Source: a virus
IMG/VR virus record: IMGVR_UViG_3300030118_005374
Location: 1-26,458 of that record
Direction: 5' to 3' (one strand)
DNA length: 26,458 nt
Shown here: positions 1 through 7,113 of the stretch, piece after piece
How the letters are laid out: every line of letters starts with the position of its first letter
Numbering within the stretch: the stretch's first letter is position 1
Program-made: the position numbers and the translations under genes
The notes under the pieces: generated by a model
The model's input: the letters and a program-made list of their open reading frames with translations, nothing else
The model's database searches: none
Told to the model about the DNA's origin: nothing

Positions 1-1310
1 GATTTGGAGGATTTGTCAAGTCTTGTCGCGATAACTCCTTGAGATTTTTCAAGAGCAGCAGTTCTTTTTTTAGACTTTTCTAACTCTTCATTAGCTTTTT
101 CTTGTGAGAGAACACCCGACTGCTGATTTGCAAGAATAGCTTCTCTCTCATTTACTTCATTTTGTAGTAAAGTTCCAATCTCTTTTTCGAAGAACAAGGC
201 TTGCTGAGTTGAAATGGCACCAGCCGCTAAAACTCTTTTTAGCTCTGCCCCGGAGGCTCTACCAACACCAGGTAGTGCTCCTCCTCCTTTGAACGCGTCA
301 CCTGCCGCCTTTGCTTCTACCGCGAGCTCTTGCATATTAATTTTACTTTTAGATAGATTATCAGCTAAGTCAGAAAGACGATTATTTATTTGAAGTAATC
401 CTTGAGTAGCGAAAAGAGATACTGATTCACGTAGCCTACCAAATACGAGGGTAGCCACAGCGCCCAGTAAAACAAGCCTATTACCTAAGTTCTGATCCAA
501 AAAGTCTGCAAATATACCAAGTGGTCCTGCTAAAAGATTACCTGCCACTAGCGCTAAGTTAGTGAAACTAGCGATGAGTTTTTCAAATCTTTCTTGAGTG
601 CTTCCTGCCTCAAGTGAAACATCTGCAAAAGCTTTAGTTCCATCTTCGATGATGCCATTAACAAAAGCTTGACGACGTTCAAATTGAGTAAGCTGTGAAA
701 CTGACTTGTTCAAGCTAGCAGCATATTTTTCAACGGCAGGGTCAAGTCTTGTGAAAATACCAATTTCATCTAAAAGTTCTGGTTCAAGCTTGATTGCACC
801 TCTAGTAATACGTTGAAAAGAATCTGTTAAGTTTCTGCCCAAAGTTTTGGAGGCTTTAAGGGCAATAGTGGCAAGTTCATCAATCTGCTCTCCGCTGAAG
901 CCTGCTGAGAGTGCTAAGTTGGCCTGAGTTGCCGCCTCGATTAGAGACAATTGACCTCTTGTGATTTCTTGTAAACTACCGGTTACTTTTTTAGCACTTG
1001 ATCCAACAGCAGTAGCGAGTTGATCTGTTCCTCTTAAAATAGTTTCAAACTGTGCAGCTCTGTTTAAAGCCGCAAAAGCTGCAGTCAGAGCAAAGACGTT
1101 TGCGGCAGCTGCAGCGTATACTCCAACTATACCTCCAAGACCTGCTGATTGCGCGGCAAAAGATCTACCTGCTGAGGCAGAAGCTTGAGCGAGTCTAGTT
1201 TGATTTCTGCCAAGTTGTTCAGTTGATTGGCCAACACGATCAAGATCCTTCTTAGCGGCAGCTCCGCCAGAAGTTTTGATGTTAAGTTCAGCAATAGTCT
1301 TCTTTGCCAA
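1..1310 (-). CDS. Tail tape measure protein, N-terminal part (runs off the left edge)
   Basis: 436 codons are visible and the reading frame is still open at the window edge. The protein begins (M)AKKTIAELNIKTSGGAAAKK and continues with long alanine-, serine- and glutamine-rich helical stretches, a hydrophobic stretch near residues 48-70, and heptad-like segments. This is typical of the proteins that set tail length in siphoviruses and guide tube polymerisation inside the tail. It lies directly after the frameshifted gpG/gpGT chaperone pair, where tape measure genes normally sit. The start is read as TTG at 1310, immediately after the TAA of the chaperone extension, because an AGAGGA Shine-Dalgarno lies about 6 bases upstream and no in-frame ATG is close. 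The family call rests on position and composition; no catalytic motif is expected. Confidence 0.85.
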   Translation of the reverse strand, partial: MAKKTIAELNIKTSGGAAAKKDLDRVGQSTEQLGRNQTRLAQASASAGRSFAAQSAGLGGIVGVYAAAAANVFALTAAFAALNRAAQFETILRGTDQLATAVGSSAKKVTGSLQEITRGQLSLIEAATQANLALSAGFSGEQIDELATIALKASKTLGRNLTDSFQRITRGAIKLEPELLDEIGIFTRLDPAVEKYAASLNKSVSQLTQFERRQAFVNGIIEDGTKAFADVSLEAGSTQERFEKLIASFTNLALVAGNLLAGPLGIFADFLDQNLGNRLVLLGAVATLVFGRLRESVSLFATQGLLQINNRLSDLADNLSKSKINMQELAVEAKAAGDAFKGGGALPGVGRASGAELKRVLAAGAISTQQALFFEKEIGTLLQNEVNEREAILANQQSGVLSQEKANEELEKSKKRTAALEKSQGVIATRLDKSSK

Positions 1311-2107
1311 TTATCTTCCTCTCTTAGCCTTCGAAAGAGCTTCTTGTTCTTTTCGCTTGGCAGAGTAGTATTTATTAAGCTCCTCTTCACATACTTTTAA
1401 AAGCTCAAATACTTCTCTTTTATTAGTAATCTCAAAAATATCTAAGATATCTCCAAGACCACTATAATCCTTACCTAACCAAACGCCATTCATACCGTCC
1501 CAATTATCAGGTAATGCATTCATGACAACTAAAGCCTGTTGTGCTTCAAGAGTAAAAGTAGAGGGGTCCTTAGGAATGTCCTCTTCTTTTGGCTCTACCC
1601 CCATCTGTTCACATATGAGGAAGTATTGTTCTACACTAACACCTCCTCCATGTAAAGCAGTCTGGAGGTAGTCTTTTAGTTTTTTGCGTTGGTCTCGGCT
1701 TTCTTCTTCGAGAACTGTTCAAAATCATTCATGGTATCTGTAACAAATTGGTCAAACACTGTAGAATTTTTCAAAAGTTCAATTGCATCTTCACTAGAGT
1801 ACTCAATATCGTCCTCACCGTCAATTCCAGAAATGTCAACAGGCATTAAAGCAGGCATATGTTTTACTTTAAGGCCTTTCCATCCAAGAATTGCTTTTTC
1901 AGCATAGTGCTCAAGAAATCGATCATTATCAATTTCCTCTTCACGCTGACGAGTACGCTTATTAAACTTGTAGGTAAGAGATGCGTTACGAATCTTCATC
2001 AAATCCTCACGGGTAAGATATTTAAGATTCAATTCAAATCCATCAATATCTGGGTACTCAACCCAAACTGATGATTTTTCTGCAATTAGATTTTTAATTT
2101 TACTCAT
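1311..2107 (-). CDS. gpGT-like tail assembly chaperone made by -1 frameshift
   Basis: Translation from 2107 reaches the heptamer A AAA AAC (1685 to 1679) in frame 0, directly before the TAA that ends gpG. A -1 slip there re-reads the C at 1679 and continues as LKDYLQTALHGGGVSVEQYF, then through MGVEPKEEDIPKDP to the stop at 1311. The fusion is 265 residues: 143 from frame 0 and 122 from frame -1. This reproduces the lambda G/GT arrangement, in which a minority frameshift product binds both the tape measure and the tube subunit during tail assembly. The ATG at 1604 has no convincing Shine-Dalgarno, so the downstream frame is best read as the T extension and not as a separate gene. The site, frame and position before the tape measure are seen directly; the frameshift frequency is unknown. 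Confidence 0.88.
1676..2107 (-). CDS. gpG-like tail assembly chaperone (unshifted product)
   Basis: This 143-residue protein begins MSKIKNLIAEKSSVWVEYPD and contains FELNLKYLTREDLMKIRNAS, the kind of short beta segment plus helix seen in gpG-type chaperones that follow the major tail protein. It is acidic toward the C terminus and ends A-K-N at the slippery site. The start at 2107 has GAGGGG five bases upstream. That Shine-Dalgarno is part of a set of complementary segments in the leader (see 2111-2226), so its accessibility may be controlled. Function is inferred from position between tail tube and tape measure and from the frameshift signal; sequence resemblance alone is modest. Confidence 0.8.
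   Translation of the reverse strand: MSKIKNLIAEKSSVWVEYPDIDGFELNLKYLTREDLMKIRNASLTYKFNKRTRQREEEIDNDRFLEHYAEKAILGWKGLKVKHMPALMPVDISGIDGEDDIEYSSEDAIELLKNSTVFDQFVTDTMNDFEQFSKKKAETNAKN
1679..1685 (-). promoter_or_regulatory. Programmed -1 ribosomal frameshift site (A AAA AAC)
   Basis: On the minus strand the frame-0 codons read GCA AAA AAC TAA, a perfect X XXY YYZ heptamer directly before the gpG stop. Downstream, CCTCCA and TGGAGG can form a 6-bp stem with a 12-base loop (an alternative pairing uses ACCTCC with GGAGGT), beginning about 10 bases past the heptamer. That is a usual place for a stimulatory structure. Confidence 0.88.
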
Positions 2108-2110
2108 GGT

Positions 2111-2226
2111 TTCCCCTCATAAAGAACGAGTGCTCACCACATATCTGCTTACAAGGGTGAGGGGGAGCCCTGTATCGCAAGTGGTGAACACTCTGCTGGT
2201 AGTTAGTAATTTAATGTTCCCCCTCA
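2111..2226 (-). promoter_or_regulatory. Structured leader of gpG/gpGT with interleaved complementary segments
   Basis: On the transcribed (minus) strand the order is: A, TGAGGGGGA (2226-2218); B, GAGTGTTCACCAC (2193-2181); A', TCCCCCTCA (2166-2158); B', GTGGTGAGCACTC (2140-2128); A2, TGAGGGGAA (2119-2111). A pairs with A' over 9 perfect bp. B pairs with B' over 13 bp with one U-G pair. The order A-B-A'-B' is that of a pseudoknot. A2 contains the gpG Shine-Dalgarno and can pair with A' over 7 bp, so A and A2 compete for A'. There is no U-tract, so a simple terminator is unlikely. A role in controlling gpG/gpGT translation is inference. Confidence 0.6.
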
Positions 2227-2235
2227 GAAACACTA

Positions 2236-3543
2236 TTAAGAAGTTGTCTTCTTAGCAAACATTGTCATTTCGCCACCGTCTCCCTTAGAGGCAGTAGGCT
2301 CCTGACCGACAAAGTTAACAGACATTGAAATAATATCTTCTGTTGCAATCTGCGGGAATTCAAACTGACAAGCGTCAAGCTGGAATGCCACAAACGGAGC
2401 AGTCGTGCCACCAATGATAAGGTTAGCGTTAGAAGTTTGTGCAGAGTTGGTCCTAGAGTCCTCAGAAATATTGCGAAGGAATCCAGCCGACTCAAGGTCA
2501 CCAGTACGAAGATACATAGTAGCTGATCCTGTGACCGCACGAGTTCCAGTAAACTGACCAATCGGCTCATTAAGAGCTGACAGTTCTTCTGGAGTTAAGT
2601 ATGTAATATTATTGTTATAGTCGAAGCTTAATGCCGTAACTGGGAAAGTAAACTTCTCATCGGATGCACCAGCGGAAGCTTTGTGGTGAAACTCAATTGC
2701 GCTAAGACGGTTTTTAATGAACGAGTTAGTGGCAAGAGAACCTGCGACGTTCATCTGATTATAAGGATGGTAAGATCCAACTACAGACAATGCAGCTGCA
2801 TTTGAGTTAGCCACAATCGCAGCTCCACCAGCGTTTTTAATTCCACCAAACGCTGAAATAGCTACGTCGCGTGCACTACCTGTAATCTCTTTAAGAGTTG
2901 TACCGAATCCGGCCCAGGTCGTAGTTGCAATTTCTTCAATACCGGCATCAACAGTTGCCTGATTAACAGTTGCGTTAGATACTTGATACACAACGTTATC
3001 AAGTTTAAAGTAAATGTGATTTTCAGGTGCAGTTGAGAAGTTAGAGCGAGTAGAGTGCGAACCTGTACCCTTTGCTACAGTTGTAGTTCTCAGCTTTCCT
3101 GACCTATTTGCTCCAGTTCCATCACCTGCTTCCCAAACAGACTGCTCACCCGTGGTGCCAGTTGCAGGTGCAGTATTTGAAACCATCGACTGCCACATAA
3201 ACCAGTCAGCGACTGGTTTCACATTACCTGAGGCGTTGGTTCCTGTACCAGTTCCAAGAGCAGTTGCCCCTACCTCTGCACCAGTTGGGCGAAGATAGGT
3301 TTGGAAGTTCCAATCAACAGGGTTAATAGCAGTGTTAAAGCGCTGCTGTGAACGATCTGGTGATGTACCAGATTCAAGTGAAGTGATATCCTGTGTAGCT
3401 GCGGATGACGTGACAGCAAATCCAGCTAACACTTCAAGTTTCCACGTGTTAGAAGGAGTGATTGCAGTAAGAGCAGCACCGTTAATAATATCAACGGTCG
3501 AGAAGAACACCTCGGAATTTCTCTGTAAGTTAAGAGACGCCAT
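2236..3543 (-). CDS. Major tail protein (tail tube subunit)
   Basis: 435 residues beginning MASLNLQRNSEVFFSTVDII. It is rich in Thr, Ser, Ala, Gly and Asn with alternating beta-strand patterns. An N-terminal segment ends NPVDWNFQTYLRPTG, and the C terminus reads FEFPQIATEDIISMSVNFVG, both typical of phage tube subunits that stack in rings around the tape measure. It is longer than many tube proteins (150-250 residues), so the middle probably holds an added surface domain. It lies between the tail terminator and gpG, the classic siphovirus order. The start has AAGGAG 8 bases upstream. Fold and position support the call; no single diagnostic motif exists. Confidence 0.75.
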   Translation of the reverse strand: MASLNLQRNSEVFFSTVDIINGAALTAITPSNTWKLEVLAGFAVTSSAATQDITSLESGTSPDRSQQRFNTAINPVDWNFQTYLRPTGAEVGATALGTGTGTNASGNVKPVADWFMWQSMVSNTAPATGTTGEQSVWEAGDGTGANRSGKLRTTTVAKGTGSHSTRSNFSTAPENHIYFKLDNVVYQVSNATVNQATVDAGIEEIATTTWAGFGTTLKEITGSARDVAISAFGGIKNAGGAAIVANSNAAALSVVGSYHPYNQMNVAGSLATNSFIKNRLSAIEFHHKASAGASDEKFTFPVTALSFDYNNNITYLTPEELSALNEPIGQFTGTRAVTGSATMYLRTGDLESAGFLRNISEDSRTNSAQTSNANLIIGGTTAPFVAFQLDACQFEFPQIATEDIISMSVNFVGQEPTASKGDGGEMTMFAKKTTS

Positions 3544-3555
3544 AATTTTTTCTCC

Positions 3556-4014
3556 TTAGTTTTCAAGCCTATAGGCTATTTGTAGTATTACCTCAGCAAG
3601 TCCATATGGTTCCACAAGTCCCTCATCTACGGTGATGCTGTCTATGATTATATCCTGCACACCTTTATCGGGGTTGTCTCCAAGTGAATAGATGACGTGC
3701 TCAATGTCCTGAATTAGATCATCTGCGAGGCTTTGGGAATTATCTTCTCCATAAACGTATGCTCTTATAGTAACGTCTAAAGTTGCTACCGTCAAACTTA
3801 AAGATTCAAAATCTCGAATTTCGGTACCAGCCGCTAGATAAATCGCTGGAAAATCATTTACCTCGTCTAAAAACTTAACTCCGCGAAAGACGTTATTAAA
3901 AAGATTAGTGTTATAGGTGTAGGAACTATCAAAAGATGATGTGCCCCCATTAATCTTTTTCAATTCTGGGATTAAAACATTATCAACAATCTCTGATCTT
4001 CTGTTAGTTGTCAT
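3556..4014 (-). CDS. Tail terminator-like protein (gpU position)
   Basis: 152 residues beginning MTTNRRSEIVDNVLIPELKK, with KFLDEVNDFPAIYL, a beta-strand run LTVATLDVTIRAYVYG, and a C-terminal VDEGLVEPYGLAEVILQI. This alpha/beta layout and the place just before the tail tube gene match tail-completion or terminator proteins, which cap the tube and join it to the neck. The ATG overlaps the stop of the preceding neck gene as ATGA, so translation is probably coupled. A clear paralogue sits 16 kb away at 20002-20406. The functional assignment is inferred from context. Confidence 0.65.
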   Translation of the reverse strand: MTTNRRSEIVDNVLIPELKKINGGTSSFDSSYTYNTNLFNNVFRGVKFLDEVNDFPAIYLAAGTEIRDFESLSLTVATLDVTIRAYVYGEDNSQSLADDLIQDIEHVIYSLGDNPDKGVQDIIIDSITVDEGLVEPYGLAEVILQIAYRLEN

Positions 4015-5390
4015 TGTCTAATAAACCTAAACGCTGTTCCAAATTTTTGCTGAACGACCCGTCTAATGCCAGACTCAATTAGAGTTCTAGGATTTCTACC
4101 TGTCGATTCATGAACTCTATAGATAGGATCGTAAGTGTAGCGTATTTTTTTTGCTCTTTCATCAACAGTTAAAATCTCAAACGACTTTGCAAATCTACCT
4201 GTTCTATAAGTCAATATTCCATCAACTGGTGGAGGTGGTCCATCGGGTTGACCTTTAGGCATTCTCTGAACAAAAGCTTTTCTAGCTAGTTCAGTAAGTT
4301 GTGCAACGCTTATCAATTCTTGTTGGGCAGACCTCGCACTACTTCTTTTTGCATTAGGTTTAGTTTTTGCAGATACCGTGCCAGGTTTACTCGCATCTAT
4401 CTCTTGCCTAAAACTAAACTCTTTACCTCCCATAGATGGATCAAATTGAGAAGCTAATACGATCATCTCTGCAAAAGCATTTACCAGCTGATACCTACTT
4501 TGAAGCTGTGCTTTCTTTATAGCTGACCCACCGAGTCTAGGATCGAGGTAGAAGTTTAAAAAGTTTTGTGCGAAATTTTTATTTAGCTGCCTTGTTGCTG
4601 CTTGACTTATGTCTACGGCTTGGGACTCTATAAACTTTACACCTGTGGGATTCAAACGAAATGAAATACTACCACCTCTAAGTTCTGGTGCTAAAAACTT
4701 TTTCTGATTTGCTATACTTCTTAAATTTAACTTTTTAGCTGCCCCTGGGACCACAGAAACGATAGGTCTCGGAGCAACATTGCCGCGCTCATCAACATAG
4801 CTAATTAGTAAAACGTTTCCAATCTTTTCTTCAATCTGTGCTAAAACTCGTTCTCTAAATGCTTTAGGAGCCTCAGTATTAAACCAGTCTAATATGGCAG
4901 AGGAGCTATACTTGCTAGCTCCTATTCTATCTAACGCTCGTTGTAGAGAGTCAATCTCATCTTTAAAAGCTTTACCACCTATCTGAGTTAAACTTTCTTT
5001 TCCTTTTTTTGTTGTAGCTGTCTGTTTTAGTTCTAAGGCTACACTGCCTTGATTAGACGGACCACCTGGTTGATCAACAAACTGTGCTGCTAGCTCTGGT
5101 CCTACTAGAGCAACTAAATCTGTTCTAGAAATTTCAATATCCGGGACTGACCCTGGAGCAGTGTAAGCGTTCCTAGTAGCGCCTTTAGGATCACCTAAAA
5201 ACCCTTCAAAAGCAGGTAAACCAAAACGAGCACCTTCACCTGATAAAAAATTAGATAGTAATTGTAAATCAAGAATCTTTTTTCTAATCTCAAGATCAGG
5301 TTTAGCTCTACCTTTTCTAACTCTATTCAAGGCAACTAAAAATTCTTTAGGAGGCTTACCGTCAAAAAGAAGATCAAAGTTCAGTTTCAT
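4011..5390 (-). CDS. Neck or tail-completion protein with a long N-terminal extension
   Basis: 459 residues, basic overall. The N-terminal three quarters is not recognised. It includes a Lys/Ala/Gln-rich helical stretch and a segment LNPTGVKFIESQAVDISQAA. The C-terminal part, PVDGILTYRTGRFAKSFEIL followed by YDPIYRVHESTGRNPRTLIE and a basic helix, resembles the ends of HK97 gp10 or gpZ-like neck proteins (TG-RFAKSFE, then a Tyr-rich strand and an arginine-rich tail). It overlaps both neighbours by ATGA (start at 5390, end at 4011) and lies between the connector and the terminator, as expected for a neck protein. It is much longer than the usual 110-200 residues. Confidence 0.55.
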   Translation of the reverse strand: MKLNFDLLFDGKPPKEFLVALNRVRKGRAKPDLEIRKKILDLQLLSNFLSGEGARFGLPAFEGFLGDPKGATRNAYTAPGSVPDIEISRTDLVALVGPELAAQFVDQPGGPSNQGSVALELKQTATTKKGKESLTQIGGKAFKDEIDSLQRALDRIGASKYSSSAILDWFNTEAPKAFRERVLAQIEEKIGNVLLISYVDERGNVAPRPIVSVVPGAAKKLNLRSIANQKKFLAPELRGGSISFRLNPTGVKFIESQAVDISQAATRQLNKNFAQNFLNFYLDPRLGGSAIKKAQLQSRYQLVNAFAEMIVLASQFDPSMGGKEFSFRQEIDASKPGTVSAKTKPNAKRSSARSAQQELISVAQLTELARKAFVQRMPKGQPDGPPPPVDGILTYRTGRFAKSFEILTVDERAKKIRYTYDPIYRVHESTGRNPRTLIESGIRRVVQQKFGTAFRFIRQ

Positions 5391-6724
5391 TCAATAATCC
5401 TGTAAAGATCTAAAATTCTACGAATGTGAGGAGGGAAATTACCTGCGAGTGGATATTTATCTCCCCTTTCGCCCTCAAATGAGAATCCACGTTTTTCTTG
5501 ATCTTGTTTATAAATAAGCTTGATAACATCGAGGGTTGCCATTTGTAGGTCGTAAGGAACATCTCCTGACTCGTATCCACCACGATACTCTACTTTAACC
5601 CCTGATGGGAAAGGAGCAAAAGAAGGTGGCCCTGATAAAGTCAAGGCAGGATACTGGTTACGAACTGAGGGATAAGTACCTCTTACGCCAACATGTCCAA
5701 CATCTCTTGTTACTTCACCCATATCACGAGTAAAAGCAAACTCGTTTACCTCATTGTGTACATCTTTAGCATCAGTCGTATCATTGTTACCATCAAAGTG
5801 AATAAGAGTAACTGTATCGTTATCAGGTCTAAACCTATTAGTAGGAGGAGTAAAATCAATATGATATCTAGCGATGTCAGAAACTCTAAGTTCATCTATG
5901 TAACCTACAAAAGTTGGACCTATTTGAACATTTGATGTGAATGTATTATTAGCCACAGCAAAAGAGGAGTTTGCAACTAGATTACCATTGTAGAAAAGTC
6001 TCATTCTCTCTTCTTGATTATCAAAAGACGCAGCGATATGAGCAAACTCACGCTTTTTATACTGCTGAGACTCTACTAGAGTATTTGCTCCTTGTGCAGT
6101 TGTGGCTGAGCCAGAAATATTTGACTCAAAAGCCAACCCACGTTGGTTTGCGAGTCTGAATTGCATGAAATTTGACGCGTCTGTGTTAATTGAAAACACG
6201 TTTGAATCTGTAATATTCTCAGCATTACGTCTAATAAACATCTCAATGGTAAAATCACCCTCTTCAAATTTTAATCTGTCAGGCACGGTGCCAGAAGAAA
6301 CAAAATCAGCAGTCGCCAACTCTAAGGATGATTTTCCAAAACGCTTAATTCTTGAATTTATGTGTGCATCGCCATTAAAAGTAACTGTAAGCTCTTGATT
6401 ATCAGAGCTTTCGACGGGAGTTCCTATGGTAGTTGGATCATTTAGAATCTTATGCTCTTCTCCATCAAACTCAGTAACTTGATAGACATTGTTAAGAGGG
6501 AGCCGAGATACCATAACAGAGGTTTTTCCTCCATCAAACACCTCAACGTAGTCATTCGCTAAAACCTCATGACCGATATAGTGTTCAACCATGCCCGTGG
6601 CATAGTTTAAAACATTAGCAATTCTGTCATCTTGGTTTGTACTATTGATCGACAAATAGTCTTTAACCTGTGCTAAGGTAATATACGGATACTTACCAAA
6701 GTTTTCTTGACGTCTATCTACCAT
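5387..6724 (-). CDS. Head-tail connector (gp6-like) with an inserted LamG-like domain
   Basis: 445 residues. Residues 11-90 (YPYITLAQVKDYLSINSTNQ, then DDRIANVLNYATGMVEHYIG and a RLPLNNVYQV strand) and 365-445 (VKVEYRGGYESGDVPYDLQM and the helix ATLDVIKLIY) together match an HK97 gp6-type head-tail connector, which forms a ring beneath the portal. Between them, about residues 115-320 form a separate unit. It has FGKSSLELAT, FEEGDFTIEMFIRR, HIAASFDNQEERMRLFYNG and GYIDELRVSDIARY, the order of strands seen in LamG or concanavalin-like sandwich domains. The connector therefore seems to carry a surface-exposed domain, possibly carbohydrate-binding. The insertion is visible in the sequence; its ligand is unknown. 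Confidence 0.75.
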   Translation of the reverse strand: MVDRRQENFGKYPYITLAQVKDYLSINSTNQDDRIANVLNYATGMVEHYIGHEVLANDYVEVFDGGKTSVMVSRLPLNNVYQVTEFDGEEHKILNDPTTIGTPVESSDNQELTVTFNGDAHINSRIKRFGKSSLELATADFVSSGTVPDRLKFEEGDFTIEMFIRRNAENITDSNVFSINTDASNFMQFRLANQRGLAFESNISGSATTAQGANTLVESQQYKKREFAHIAASFDNQEERMRLFYNGNLVANSSFAVANNTFTSNVQIGPTFVGYIDELRVSDIARYHIDFTPPTNRFRPDNDTVTLIHFDGNNDTTDAKDVHNEVNEFAFTRDMGEVTRDVGHVGVRGTYPSVRNQYPALTLSGPPSFAPFPSGVKVEYRGGYESGDVPYDLQMATLDVIKLIYKQDQEKRGFSFEGERGDKYPLAGNFPPHIRRILDLYRIIE

Positions 6725-6738
6725 AGGATTTCCTTTTC

Positions 6739-7038
6739 TTAGTCATCAGAAGCGTCTTCAGCTTCTTCCTCTTCATCTTCTTCTTCAAACTCATACTCTT
6801 CTTCGTCGTACTCTTCACCATCTTCATCGTAAAGCTCTTCATCGTCTTCTTCGAGCATAGGCTCTAAAACAACAGCGGCTACCTCTTCTACAGAGACAGG
6901 TGCTTGAATTACTTCTTCGACAGGTGCTTGATCAGCTTCCCACACATCGAGTTCTTCGTTTGCTAAATCGACTGAATATCCATGACGCAACATCCATTTA
7001 TATGCTTCGTCACGAGTTGTAATATGATCTGGAATCAT
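6739..7038 (-). CDS. Small acidic protein after the capsid gene
   Basis: 99 residues. The N-terminal 35 residues (MIPDHITTRDEAYKWMLRHG, then YSVDLANEELDVWE) look like a small three-helix unit. The remainder is a low-complexity acidic tail ending in runs of Glu, Asp and Tyr. The Shine-Dalgarno AAGGAG lies 8 bases before the ATG. It sits between capsid and connector, where decoration or head-completion proteins are often encoded. No function is recognised, and the acidic tail makes a nucleic-acid-binding role unlikely. Confidence 0.6.
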   Translation of the reverse strand: MIPDHITTRDEAYKWMLRHGYSVDLANEELDVWEADQAPVEEVIQAPVSVEEVAAVVLEPMLEEDDEELYDEDGEEYDEEEYEFEEEDEEEEAEDASDD

Positions 7039-7060
7039 TTTTTTCTCCTTAATTACATTA

Positions 7061-7082
7061 GGGGAGACGTGACCGCCTCCCC
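7061..7082 (-). other. Stem-loop between the capsid gene and the acidic-protein gene
   Basis: On the minus strand GGGGAG and CTCCCC form a 6-bp stem around a 10-base loop, 31 bases past the capsid stop and before the AAGGAG of the next gene. There is no U-tract. It may be a processing site or a partial attenuator that keeps capsid mRNA more abundant; this is inference. Confidence 0.4.
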
Positions 7083-7113
7083 CTTGTAGTAGTCTAATAT
7101 TTGAAGTCAGCTA

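Noticed and set aside
1311-1604. A separate 97-aa gene starting at the ATG at 1604
   Set aside because: No Shine-Dalgarno is near that ATG, while the same frame is continuous upstream to the A AAA AAC site, so it is the frameshift extension of gpG.
2128-2193. Simple rho-independent terminator after the tail tube gene
   Set aside because: The loop of the 13-bp pairing is about 40 bases and there is no U-tract; the interleaved second pairing fits an RNA structure better.
2236-3543. Tail sheath protein, implying a contractile tail
   Set aside because: There is no second tube gene, no baseplate wedge genes, and the C terminus looks like a tube subunit, so a non-contractile tail is simpler.
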